From Paragonimus skrjabini miyazakii (Eukaryota > Platyhelminthes > Trematoda > Plagiorchiida > Troglotrematidae), in the NCBI GenBank assembly GCA_014338405.1, contig JTDE01000181.1:106875-170874 (forward strand): a stretch of 64,000 bases of DNA, read 5' to 3'. Made by a program: the position numbers and the translations under genes. Below the pieces are notes generated by a model. It was not told where the DNA came from and ran no database searches. It saw only the letters and a program-made list of their open reading frames with translations. Within the stretch, counting starts at the first letter, position 1. Each line of letters starts with the position of its first letter. Below are positions 35,901 through 47,211 of this stretch, in pieces.

Positions 35901-38176
35901 ATGGAGAAGTACACATTTACGCCAATTATTATGTATTCTCAACCGCCAGCAACTCAAGGGGTTACTTCAACCGACTCTGCATAAACAATGTTTGTTGGTT
36001 CGGATCAGCAGAACTTTTTCTATTGAAGACATGCTGGTCGTTAACCGGTGACAATCATGGAGTATACCTGTTGGAGTATTTCTTCTCGTATCATTTGAAT
36101 ATCAGTTTAACTGGTGTGGCGTTCGTCTCGAAAGTCGCTTCGACGAAACAACATAAACGCACATAGGATTTTTACCAGCTTGATTAATGCACTTGTTACG
36201 ATGACACTGCGTCTTTTGTCTCTATTGTTATCAACTCTGTCAAGTGACACCTTCCGCAAAATACCATCTCACCTTGTAAAACTATAATATCACCTGGGAT
36301 TTCGAGACGGGTTGAGTTTGTGTACATTTCCTGAAGGCTCTCTTGACATAAGCACCAGTCTACGGACTACAGTGGGTCCGAGATTAGTGTTAAAGTAACT
36401 CACAGTGAATTATCAAATAAAAATTGCCACGTAATTTTACACCCAGCAGTGACCTGTCACGTGATGGCAAGGAACCACCTCAATCCTTTTAATTTGTTGT
36501 GATCAAGTTACTAGTAATACACAATAACACAAAGTCTCATAAATGCAGTGCTAAGTGGTTTCGGCGATAGAGAATTGCTCAGTTTGAACATTTTGTAAAA
36601 CACCACATATTTGGCAAACTCTCTATCTAAGTTGATTATTTCTTAATTCGTTCTGTATAGCTTCCAAACCAACAGATCGGCTAGGTCTCCTTCTCTTACC
36701 CTATACAATGAATGTGAGACATTTTTAAAGTCTAGCGGCTTTCACCGAAAACGGCGTAGCCGTGTTTCCTAGTCTATGCTGATGAATGTTCATGGATTGT
36801 CACTTGAGAAGAACAACCTCCTACCTTGAGTTGATTGCAGTTGTAGACATGTTATCTTCATTATTTCTTTCCCAATGGAACAAATACGGACCAAACTGAG
36901 GTGTTGGTCAGAACTTTCATTTCTGTCCACTTAGTCATGTAAGTATTCATCGGAGTTGAACAAGTAGATGGTTTCCTGACTGTAAAGATCTTGAGTGAAG
37001 GCAGTTCAAACTCAGTTCAAGCTCACGGCGACGCAGACTAACATGAACAGAAAAGCATCCTTATAAATTTGCTTCCTACGGTATGCAAAATGTCAATAAT
37101 TTTTACGAATTTTACAGAAAGTTTAAAACTTGGTTTTTGCATGCTGAAAAAATAATATTGCGGGAACCGCTTCGAGTTAACACTTCCAATGAACACCTCA
37201 TTAAAGAACGAATCAACCACTAGCCAGCAAACTTAACAGCTGCTACAACACCTAAAAACCAGTCTGCTGTAAACTTGAACACGTTTTTGAGGGTGTAGGA
37301 TGTTAGTTTTACGCTGGTTTTTAATGCAGTAAAGTCGACATTATCCTCAAATCCCACTCATTTTTTTCACTCCAAACTAAAGACAAATTTCTCTGTTTTC
37401 CGTAGGTTCTCTTGTTTATATGCCTACGAGTTTTTCTGATTCAAATCAACATGGGTACGAAAGAAAGAAAATCACAAACCATGATGGAGGAACCTACGTT
37501 TACTAAGGCTAACCGTTACCAGTTTACTGCCTTCTACTTCTCAGTGAAGCACCTAGTACTGACTGGAATGATTTACCTTCATACCATGTTCTAAATTAAT
37601 TTAACTGGTATCTTTACAAGTTATTTCAAACGCCGCAATGACAGGAAGAATTTTGACCCAAATCCTGCGATTTCCTTAATAGCTCACTATACGACACAAT
37701 GTCATTCACTAAACTTTTACATGACTAAATTGACGTTTTCATTATAAGTCCATAGAAGAACATGAATTAGGTAGGCTGCCCTAATTTAAAATGTTCTTAT
37801 AGTCCCACGGTATGTGCATCCGAAGTAGAATGACTTTTCATGTCAAACCGGAACTAGAAAGCGCAGGCACCTGACGTCGTTACGCTGTTGTACCTAGCCG
37901 AATTGACCATTGCTCGAAAGGGTGAATATGGTCGTTCATTGCCACAATCTGATGGCTCACAACATGAATGGTATGGGGCAATTTATCACCCAACCGATTG
38001 ATTTGATAGCCACAGAGCAGAACGGTTGGACACTGCTGTCTTACCTACAACAAAGCTACACACGCCAAACTACGCATACAAACATGGACGCTATCTCGTT
38101 CGAATGGCGTTCAAGATATACTCCATATTGCTGGTGAGTTATAGGGGATATTGTTTCATATAAAATTGAATATGAT
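29936..38176. other. Unassigned DNA, no gene recognised
   Basis: About 8.2 kb without a supported gene. The longest frame is 134 codons at 35762-36166 (plus), of a length expected once or twice by chance in the window, with no domain. A 19-base match to the SINE-T leader lies at 32898-32916. CAAA repeats lie at 30184-30200. 30460-30860 is richer in GC and has two overlapping plus frames (71 and 76 codons), not recognised. 34480-35130 also looks repeat-like but could not be assigned. Confidence 0.4.
30184..30200. repeat. CAAA tetranucleotide repeat
   Basis: Four tandem CAAA units in a row. It is a minor simple repeat. Confidence 0.7.
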
Positions 38177-38229
38177 TCACAATTACAGGCAGCTGTCGCA
38201 TTCTCATAGTCACTTCAGTCAGCCCCTCT
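38177..38229 (-). mobile_element. SINE-H copy 4, 3' tail fragment
   Basis: The reverse complement, GAGGGGCTGACTGAAGTGAC then ATGCGACAGCTG, matches the tail of the 52.4 kb SINE (GGGGCCGACTGGAAAGTC, ATGCGACAGCTGCGATC). Head and ribozyme are absent. Another copy in the opposite orientation begins about 80 bases to the right. Confidence 0.65.
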
Positions 38230-38307
38230 CATCTCCTATTAAGACGATCTGCAATCTTAGCAATACTTACAGGCAAATGTGGTTGAGCGCTCGTATATGA
38301 TAATTCA

Positions 38308-38479
38308 TTGATATCTAACATAACGTCACTGAGGCCTCATGAAAACATGGGTGGATTTCCAGTCCCGGATGTGGCAAGGTTATGCACTACTGACGAGCTC
38401 TAACGAAAGCAAAACTCGAGTACATTGCAATTGTCCAAAGGGGCTGGTTGAAGATCACGTGAGAGTGAAACAGCTGTGG
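38308..38479 (+). mobile_element. SINE-H copy 5 with damaged hammerhead motif
   Basis: Plus strand. A decayed tRNA-like head leads to a B-box-like GGATTTCCAGTCCCGG at about 38353-38368. The ribozyme region follows at 38384-38428: GCACTA, CTGACGA, GCTCTAACGAAAGC, AAAA, CTCGAG, TA. Next is the family tail with AAAGGGGCTGGTTGA and GTGAAACAGCTG. Compared with the intact motif, the GAAA box reads AAAA (loss of G12), stem II has a mismatch, and the 3' side of stem I has drifted (CATTGC against TAGTGC). Cleavage is unlikely. The 68-codon plus frame at 38339-38545 is a shadow of this repeat. Confidence 0.75.
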
Positions 38480-39379
38480 TTGGTTGCCAATGATTTTCAG
38501 TTTATGTGTACCGTGTATCGGACAAGGAAAAAAAGGAAGTGGTAATCATCAACGAAAGTCAGTTTAACCTTCTGTTTTTATTTCGGATACGTGTATTTCT
38601 CAATGATTTGAAGATGTTCAAGATTAGACTATCAATCTTCCAAAGTCTGCTTTGAGCATTTCAGAGTTAAACTTTTCGCCAACTCTTGGACAGTTTTCTA
38701 TCAGAACACGGGTCAACGTCCTGAACAAGTTACATTGCACACTTGAAATGTGAGCGTCGGTTAAAATAACAGGTTTTATCGAAATGAGCCATTAACGTAA
38801 TACTCCACGAGATGTTAAACAATAGCATTAGTCGAGAAAGTTTAACAGCTTATCCACTTTCGTGGAAATCTGACCGTCTTCAAAAACCAAAGGACTAATT
38901 TGCTTTAGTGAAAATAAATTAAGTGATTATACAGAGATTCGGAGCGATCGATCTACTATACAAGAGTATAGCACATTAAGTTCTTCAGAAAACAATTCCA
39001 GCAAGTTTAATAGATCATCTGTTCTGTGAAAGATAACTAGTAAAATGCTCTAAAATAACCAATTTCATTACCAATCACAACGAACTTACACACTGTGAGA
39101 CTTGCGTATATGTGTATATTCCCTTAGTTTGAAAGTTTGTTTGGTTTGGCTGCGCAATTTATGATTTAATTGACTAAATTAAGTAAATGCTTCCGAAGTT
39201 TTACTCATAAGGTTGAGTTTGATAAAATCAAACTTCCATCAATGTTAAATACTCATTCCACACACTCAACGCGTCACTTATTTATCAGTGTTGAGATGAC
39301 TGCACCGTTTGCTAACATTTGTTTAGTATTTCCAGTGTGCTGATGAATTCCTGGAGAACGCTGTGCATGCTTATGAAGT
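38480..39379. other. Unassigned DNA
   Basis: I see no gene or known repeat. AT-rich. Confidence 0.5.
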
Positions 39380-39954
39380 CATATAGGCGAACATATGTTT
39401 TCGATAATCCATCTTCAGGACTGCCCAATTATATATGGAGTTATTAGATTTAGATCGAGATATCGATCAGACTTATTGCAAGAGAAACTAGATCACTGGT
39501 CAGTGAATTGGCGATGGCTTGGTTGGTCGGTTACATTACGCTTGTCCATTGGTTTGACCGCGCAGGTTGGCCATCAATCCGATGGATTTGTAGTCATGGC
39601 AGGTGCAGCACGTGCCAGGTAACCCATCGAAAGCTGTGCGAACTAGAACAGTTTGTATTGCCGAGACTATTGGAATCAGGTTGCTTGGTCCGATATTATG
39701 TCATTAAAAACGAGCTGTGCAGGCGCTGGACCTACTATAACCACAAGTCCACTAGATCGACGGCCAACATGCGCGACCAAACCAATGGACAAACGTGACG
39801 TAACCGACCAATCAGGCGATCGCCAACTGACTGACCAGTGGACTAGTTTCCATTGCATTAGGTCTGATTGATATCTCGATCTAACTCTACTAACTCCTTA
39901 TGTAACTGTGCCGGCCTGAAGATGGATTTTTGAAAACATATGTTAGCCTATATG
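39380..39954. mobile_element. Foldback element with arms of about 235 bp
   Basis: The left arm, 39380-39610, is the reverse complement of the right arm, 39714-39954, at roughly 80% identity by eye, around a spacer of about 103 bp. Both ends read CATATAGG, a C or T, then AACATATGTTTTC, followed by ATCCATCTTCAGG. Read outward, each arm ends CTGAAGATGGAT, then a GAAAACATATG-type stretch, which resembles the terminal region of Penelope-like elements. The unit may therefore be two such ends in inverted order. Alternatively it is a MITE or foldback DNA transposon. No clear target duplication is seen. Open frames in both arms (39395-39622 plus, 39676-39858 minus) mirror each other because the arms do. 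Differences are not concentrated in third positions, so they are probably not coding. Confidence 0.8.
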
Positions 39955-41049
39955 TCTTTATTCTCATTATCGTAATGGACATATCTGAAATGCTTGTGAA
40001 GTCGCACCTCGTTCTTCACCGCACATTTAATTTGACAGACCAGTTCCACTTTGATTTTTTATGACTATGTTTGCGTGTTTCCCAAAACTTTCTAAACCTA
40101 ATGGTGGTAATCTCTTTTACCACCATCCGGGTTCATTTGTTTTAACGAGCTTTTTTCCTTTAATCATTGTCATCTTGTGAGGACCTTAAACATCGTCATC
40201 GTTCCTTGCTTGCTTACTTGGACACTTGGTTGATTCGCATTTTAGATGGAGGACAATTATCACTTCGTACATCTCCTTCGATGCTGTGCAAAATCCAAGT
40301 CTTTTGGTCATTGTAGTGACGTTTTCGGAACTCATGGGATCGTTCAGTTTACCAGACTATCTTAGCCAACCTTACTGTGTTAGTGGACTGTGCCTAAATC
40401 AACATTAAATTCGTATCTACTCGGACAGAATCAACAAGTAAAATTTTGTCACAACTATCTGTTTCATTTTTGCAAACGAGGTTGTTTGAAAGTTCACATA
40501 GCAGTTTACCAAAGGCTTTTAAGTGGGCGAGGGAAACTGGTAGAGGATTTGCTTAGTTTTTATCATTAAGATAAAACGGTTTGTAAGTCTTATCAGCAGT
40601 CTTGAACTGTATTCCTTGCTGTTCTTTAAGCTGAGGTTGTTGGCCGGTTTTCAGTGTGAACGTTCACACATTAAACATCTGTGTCGGAATGTTTTTATAA
40701 AATGGGACGTCAGGGTGAAACTGGGTAACCACTGTCTGGCTACATTGCATTACGGTATGGTTTCACACTTCAATTTTTGTCGTTAGTTTCCTCAGACAGT
40801 TTTTAGTGATCTTTTGTGTGCTAGCTACAAACAAAATTGTTCGTAATTCTTTTGAAGTAATTCGGTACTCAGCGTTTATTTTTTGAAAGCGAATGGCACA
40901 GATTTCTGTATAACCGACACCCCATTGGAGTATCAGGGTACGACCGTTCGTACAGCCACAGACTCTTCAAGCATACATTTACTTTTACTTCAGATATGTC
41001 GCACTATTCTTGGTCCACAACAGAACACGGAAGATTACTGCATCGGTTG
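39955..41049. other. Unassigned DNA
   Basis: No gene recognised. A 60-codon plus frame at 40226-40408 has no domain. The part next to 41050 may include the 3' untranslated end of the minus-strand LINE. Confidence 0.45.
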
Positions 41050-42520
41050 ATTACTATACGGGGGAGGCGGTAGATCACAGGCGTTTTTCGCAGTTTACTT
41101 CCTTAGAGTTAATTGGTGTCCACACCTCAAGTTATCACTCCTGAGGGGAAACGACGCGCCTAGCTCCAAACCCACTTCTCCTCCCTAAATTTTATGGATT
41201 GTCAGCAAATCTCCCCGCAAACGCGCGTAGTTTTAAAGAAACATCAAGGAGACCCAGTTTGTTCTAATAGCTCTTCCCTTTTGTTCCAACCACAATCCGC
41301 ATGGCCATTCTCTGAACTGCCCGGGCTTTCGCATTTCCCCGTTAGTTGAGGAACGGACCGTCGCTCCCCCGTACTGCAGGATTGGTCTAACGTTTGCGAT
41401 GAACAGAGTGATTTAGGTTTTCGTGCACAAGCCTGTCAAAAGACTGATTTTCTCCTATACACCACGGGCTGATATGTTTGTCCTACCTGTGCCGTCTAGC
41501 GTCTTGAGGGACAGTGAAAGAACAGAACCCAGGTTACATTCACTTTCTGTCTATCTCAACAACCGATAATTCCTGTACTATGCACTCACTCTGTTCGACA
41601 TCTACATATGGACGTATGGACAGTCTTGGGAGTTTACCGGCACTGCATATTTGAAATCTTAGTTCATTAGATGATCGAAGTCGGTCTGTAGAACATCTCG
41701 GTCTCCTGCCGATTCTATGACACTCAGACTTTGAGGTCTTCAACGTACACCAAACCCGACCGTGCAGTGTTTTTGAGGAAATCACTGATAAGAACCAAAC
41801 TTAACAGTAGAACTAAGACTGTGCCCTGAAGGGCCCTGCTGGGCACCTGTCGCCAACAGCAAAGCGGTACCATCCGCCTTAATCGGGTAAGTATGCTTGC
41901 AGAGGAAGTCCTCTATCCAATTCAAAGCGGGACAGGTTACGCCAAATACCTCGAACTTGATTAAGAATTTTTCATTTGGAGTCTTATTAAAAGCTTTGCT
42001 TAAGTCCACAAAGGTTATATCTACTGGCATACCACCAGCCTTAATCTCAACTTAGTGTTCTCTTACCAACAGTACTTTGGTCGGACAGGAACGGCATTGA
42101 TGAAATCACTGTTGTCAAAGGTGTACCAACTTGCGTGCCTGTAGATACGCCCTGAGTCACCCGACCAGCAAACGCTCCATGGGTTTCCCAACAACAGAGA
42201 TAAGGTTTACTGGTCAGTAGTTGACTGGAAGCTTACGACTGCCACCCTTGTATATAAGACAGACGAGTGCCCCTTCCATTTCGTTGGAATCCTACCTTGT
42301 TCCTAAGACAATCTGAACATTTCAGCCAATGGGGCTGCATGTACGTCTGCAAGTACCTTCGATTTTACAAGGGTGCAAACCGTCCGGGTCGGGTGACCTC
42401 TGCGGAATGAAATTTCCCGTGTCCTCTGCAATCCCCTCTTCTTTGACCATTTCGTCAAAAGCCTAGGTCTCGGGAGCACACGGAGGAAGTGAACGTGTCT
42501 CAGTAGAGTACACTGTGGCA
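41050..42520 (-). pseudogene. Reverse transcriptase of the CR1 LINE
   Basis: Minus-strand order: KSKVLADVHAAPLAEMFRLS (about 42365-42306); ITFVDLSKAFNK with the motif A aspartate (about 42015-41985); WIEDFL; GAQQGPSGHSL in place of the PQG-S-LGP motif (about 41850-41810); YVED at about 41740, where the YADD box would be, so one catalytic aspartate reads E; then SAGDRDVLQTDFDHLM, and a thumb region with NVRPILQYGGAT (about 41395-41360). At least six frame changes. A frame at 42030-41782 holds the clearest 82 codons. Confidence 0.8.
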
Positions 42521-43344
42521 TAGCAAGCCGCCAGGACCTCCACTTTTGTCTATGTAATTTTTACTTCTCCATCCTATTTGACAAGCGCAGGATACTTGTT
42601 CTTGCAAGTGTGAATGTGGGCTTTTTGGCTTATCATTGAATGCGCTGCAAGGTGTGTGTTTCTATAATCCTTGATCCGCTACATTGTTCGTGAACATTGC
42701 TGTAGCCTTTGTATCCACATTGACTATGGCTGGAATGTCATTTCGTACATGCATTAGCATCCACCTCCCCTCTTCATATACGATCTATCATAACGGAAGA
42801 GGTGGCATCCAGGAGTAATTAATTCACTGCGAGAGACCGAGCCCTTGAGCAAGGTTTTGTGAGTGCCACCAGCGGCAGCTGATACTAAAATATCCAGCAT
42901 TATACCACTTCTGAACATAGGTGTGCTTCCTCAGTCCTGACAATCCGACCAATGTTGTACTATCAAGATCGCTACGTATCTGAGATCGCGCTGAGGCTAA
43001 TTTCTGTGAACAAAGATTAACGGAGTCTAAATCGGTTTCGACTTAATGCAAACTATCCGAAAATCCTTAATAAACGGGCCTTGTTCACCAATAGCCTCAC
43101 GTTCTCGTACTTCTAACAGAATCTTCGAGAACCATTCTCCGTCCTCTGGAGGGAGATCATATTTTAAACGAATACTTCCATTGCAATAAGTAAGTAACAG
43201 GAAGAGCTGTTGTAGTCATTTTTGCAGACTCAGACACTCTCTTCAGCAGTTAAGAGTGATCTTCAGTACTTCTCGAGCGTCGGCCTAGTTTAATTACGAC
43301 TGTGGCAGTTACGCTTGTTGCAAGTTCCTCTACACCCTTATTGA

Positions 43345-43890
43345 ACATGCCCCTTAAAAGCCGACCGGAGTGTGCTAAAGTCATGACGTGGTCGCCAATG
43401 CGATTTTGCGACGCTCAACCTAGAAACATTAACCACAATAATACAGCTCTCCCTTAGCATTAACCTGTATACTGAACCCGTCGATAGAAGTTTAACCGTC
43501 GCTACCTCCACTGGGCTGTCACAGTAAGGAACGAGTGAAAAGTTTGTATCAGGAATCGGACGCACTTCTTGAGTCGTTTGCCCCTTCACAAGCAGTGTGC
43601 CTTTTGCTCGTTTGTTTCTTGAACTACATTTCCGTCCCCAGTGCACCAGGATCAACCTGCGCAAATGTTCGTTTAGCAATATCACGAGAAGTAGTTTTGC
43701 ATGTCCAGCTGTATCCCCCGGGGCTTCTCTTCGCTGACTTGCTACACGCGCTGACAGGCACGTATGTAGCACTTGCACAGTTCTCAGGCAAAGCTTCTTG
43801 TAGGCAATTTAGTCTAGCGCCCACGAATCAAAACATAGCACCAGAAGTTCGTCAGATCCGAGCGACATCTTCTGAGACAGCTGAATGGCT
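43345..43890 (-). pseudogene. APE-type endonuclease remnant of the CR1 LINE
   Basis: Weak but colinear. Near the start is an RSDEL-like stretch where CR1 elements have N-x-R-S-L-x-x-K-x-D-E-L (about 43850-43865). Further on, YCDSPVEVATVKLLS at about 43480-43530 fits the segment before the VYRSP and GDFN motifs, which are themselves lost. The 146-codon minus frame 43778-43338 covers much of it. Catalytic residues cannot be assigned. Identity rests on the position upstream of the clear RT. Confidence 0.5.
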
Positions 43891-43900
43891 CTATGGTTAT

Positions 43901-46900
43901 TGAATCGTAAGTGCGATGCAACCGTCTGTCACAAATGTCGTAGTGTAAAGCTTTAATGCGTTTACCAATGTGTTTCTAGCAGTTGAGATAGGGCGAGTAC
44001 TGGTCTGAACGACTGTAATTCATTTCCTGGAAAACCTGGGAAAAATGGGTCACCAGTCAGTGAAACAATAGACTTACCGATCTTGATGGGGGATTAAAAT
44101 TAATTTAGTTCCCCAAGCTCGCTTATTCTCTTCAAATGTTAACAACTCTACACCACGCAGGAAAATTCAAGTCAAGCATCCAGTAGTACCAGATGGTAAT
44201 GAAATTTTTCAACATTGCAACTAAAGTTTAACAATAAATTTAAATCGCATTTTTACCGCGACCCGTAGAAGGATTACAAAATGATCACATCCATCTTCCA
44301 GACTTCCGATTGTCAGAATAATGTTTGTCAGTCACGCATGACAAAACAGCCGGTGTACGTTGTACCCGTTATATCTTGCGAGGAATGGCCAAAGCGGACA
44401 GTTTCTGCTTTCAGTTAATTGTTTGCATTTGATGGACTCAACATGAAAACAACGAGACTATCAAACAACGGGTATTTAGCAGCAGTAATCTCAACAGCGT
44501 TCTTCCAGTATTACCTATCGCCATCCGCTTAGCAGACACAGATGAGCTCTTCAGATGCCATCAAACCTTGGATTATATAGCTTTACATTTGAAACAAGCA
44601 ACGCAACTGACAGACAGGCATGAAATAACAACTGCCTCGAGTTGGAAAATCAACGTTCCTGAAGAACTGTGGTTAGGAACGCAGTCGAATATAATATAAA
44701 ATTGCATTTGGTGAAACTTGTATTAGAAAACTCTGATAACTTACATAAACCAGTTTGTTTTTACCTCTGTTTGTTGCATGCTTTTGTGAGCACAAAGGTT
44801 TATATTCTAAATTACTGAAAAATTAATTTTCTCCCAGTTTTCGCGAGTAACAAACAACTTCATACTCGACGAACGGTTTCAGACGAATTGCCGTTTTACG
44901 AGTTATATCAACCTATGACCATCCTCCTTGACAAATTATTAGGTGAATTGTTTGATTGCGCAAAGTAACGAATGAAGTTTCCCTCAAAATCATTCTATTG
45001 GTTAGACCGATATGGTAAAAGTCTGAACTGTTGCTTCTGTCGATTACCTGTAAACCTTTGGCTGTTAATCGTTTCTGTCCAATTTTCATTTAAAAATAAT
45101 TTGGAGGAAATCATCGAAAAGTCGGCAATATTTTCAAAGCTGATCCTTATTACAGTTTACTAGTGTGAAGGCTATCATATCAATTGAATCAGTCAGCGGC
45201 CTGTTTACAAGAAACATAGTAAACACAATTTCTAATCGGTCGTTGATGAACGCACTCAGTGGTTTCGTTATAGTTTAAAAGTGTACACCCATCGTTCGAA
45301 TATACAAGGTAAACGGCCTATTCGAACCAAAAAGACGATCAATAGACTTATGGCCTACCGTCTATAAGACTACAGATAAATGTTTGAAAGTCATCCCAGA
45401 TAACAACACTCTACTGTGTTATGATAATTAAGTTGACTTCCTCTGTCTTCTCAGAGTGTACACGTTAAGTAATTTACCTAGACGAAAAGTGTGTTAATTT
45501 GCGGATATCGCGTAGCTCACAACTGATCAACTTCCCTAACTATGTGACTTTATTCTGACTGGGACAGTATGGTGTACTTGTGCAAGAACAGAAGAAATGA
45601 GAAATATGACCTCTTCGCTTCACCCTTATGGAACTACTTACTATATGTCAGTAATATCAGATTTCAGAAATCAGTCAGGCCAGTTGGTATTATGACTTGG
45701 GTTTTTGTTGAAATCGGCAGTGGATTTAGGAAAATAGTACTAAAAATAATTTGATTACTTGTACTTGGTCGAAACATTTCATTGACTGCTGCATTTTTTC
45801 ATGTTAGACAGTGTTTCCAACAAGACAGTATGAGTTAAAAAGCTTGCAGTTGATATCTGCAAAGTTCACTCAGTGGCTGAATGGTGGGCTCAATACTCCC
45901 ACACTAAGTTATAACTTAACAACCAGTATTGGTGCTGATAGATTATGTCCTCTGTATCCACCTTTCAACTGCCATGCGAATTAGGTAGCTCAAAGATATC
46001 AAAATGCACATTATTAGTAATCGCCTAATTGAATAAACTTGACGATAATCGTACAAAGTTTCGTTATGTAAAAACGTCTAATCACGAAACTTAGATTACA
46101 GACAAACTGATCACAGCCAAAGAAAAATGTCACAAAGTCCTAGACAGCGTAGCTCTTGAAATGTGGGTGCATCACCCATTTTTTCGATGCTATACACTGT
46201 CAGGGTATTCAACTAGGGGCTGGAATACTCAGTGCTGCAGCTGGGAGCAACAAAGCAAACGAGCTGCTGGAGGTCTCCAATTTCGTAGCTCTTGATGCAT
46301 CACTAAGCCCTCAGTTACACACTTCCAAAATTCTCCGCATCTTATGATATCGAACGCCGCCAATGTAACATTTATTGTTTGACTTGTGAATGGTAGACAA
46401 GGTCGGCTTGATGATAACCCAGGAGTTTCGAATACCATCTCGTAGGTCACACTGCTAGATTGACCTGAATCTTCTAAGGCAGAGATGGCGCACGTGATGA
46501 ATCTTTAACTCTGTGATAATCACCTGTTGGTCTGCCCTTCCTTATTAAAACAACCAAATAAAACATTTGTGAGATTATCCAGTTGTTGCGCACAATGTTA
46601 CTGGTTATGACCCATTGTGCCAAAAGGTTATTGGGCAAACCAATAAATTTCAGAGCTTCTCCAAACAACTTAGGCTTCACAGAAAAGAAATACCGGTCCA
46701 TTATGCTCAGAAAAGCAATTCGGCTCGATCAATATTAGCTTGGCTTTTATGCGAGGTTGCGCCACAACCATGCATCTGTCTTATTTTTACGTTTCAGCAA
46801 TGTTCTTTTGTCACAAATGACGTCATATCGAGCTGTGTGGCAAAATCAGAACAAAATCTGGCTTCTAATCGAAATCTGTGTTAATGGAAATTATATACAC

Positions 46901-47094
46901 ACATATATATATTCCTGACTAGGCTCTGAAAGCCAATGGTAATCCAGCAGGTATGTTTTCATTAGCCGATTGCTTATTTGTTCTAGCTGAGTAACGTGTG
47001 GTGTATCCTCCGCTGGTAATACGGATTTATAACTCAACAATATTTTACTTACAGGTAATGTGACAGATCGGATAATTTAAAAGTGACCCTACTA
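43901..47094. other. Unassigned DNA
   Basis: No gene recognised. Open frames up to 89 codons (46615-46884 plus) show no domain. A TA/CA microsatellite lies at about 46891-46913. Confidence 0.45.
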
Positions 47095-47211
47095 CGAAAC
47101 ATCTATATTCGAAATAACGACAGAAGCAGCATGTCTAAGCGCGGAAAGTGCTGTATCAGATAAGCTATAAACCCACACCTGGAGCTCAGAATTTTCACAG
47201 TTGGATTCAGT
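47095..47211 (-). mobile_element. SINE-T copy 4, tRNA-derived SINE
   Basis: Minus strand: the leader GAATCCAACTGTGAAAATTC and CTGAGCTCCAG, then GTTTATAGCTTATCTGATAC in the A-box place, CTTTCCGCGCTTAGACATGC and TGCTTCTGTCG, then a decayed B box TTATTTCGAA. The leader matches copies 1 and 5 and shows that the repeat extends upstream of the tRNA-like part. Beyond the B box the similarity fades within about 20 bases. Confidence 0.65.

Larger units (their letters stand above)
41050..43900 (-). mobile_element. CR1-type LINE, nearly full ORF2, heavily decayed
   Basis: Reading from right to left, endonuclease, linker, reverse transcriptase and thumb are in the right order over about 2.85 kb, with many frame changes. 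RT phrases typical of CR1 elements include APLAEMFRLS, DLSKAFNKTPNEKFL and CPALNWIEDFL. Family knowledge: CR1 LINEs nick DNA with an APE-type nuclease and prime reverse transcription there. Neither the 5' untranslated region nor a 3' terminal microsatellite is recognisable. Plus-strand frames here (43535-43903) are shadows. Confidence 0.8.

Noticed and set aside
35762..36166. 134-codon plus-strand frame as a gene
   Set aside because: No domain; with a stop expected every 16 or so codons, one or two frames this long are expected by chance in 64 kb.
39340..39375. CTGATGA next to the foldback as a hammerhead
   Set aside because: Followed by ATTCCTGGAGAAC: no stem II hairpin and GAAC in place of GAAA.
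39395..39871. Three overlapping open frames as small genes
   Set aside because: They lie in the arms of the inverted repeat. The peptides from the two arms resemble each other because the DNA does, and arm differences are not concentrated in third codon positions.
43535..43903. 122-codon plus-strand frame
   Set aside because: Shadow of the minus-strand CR1 endonuclease region.
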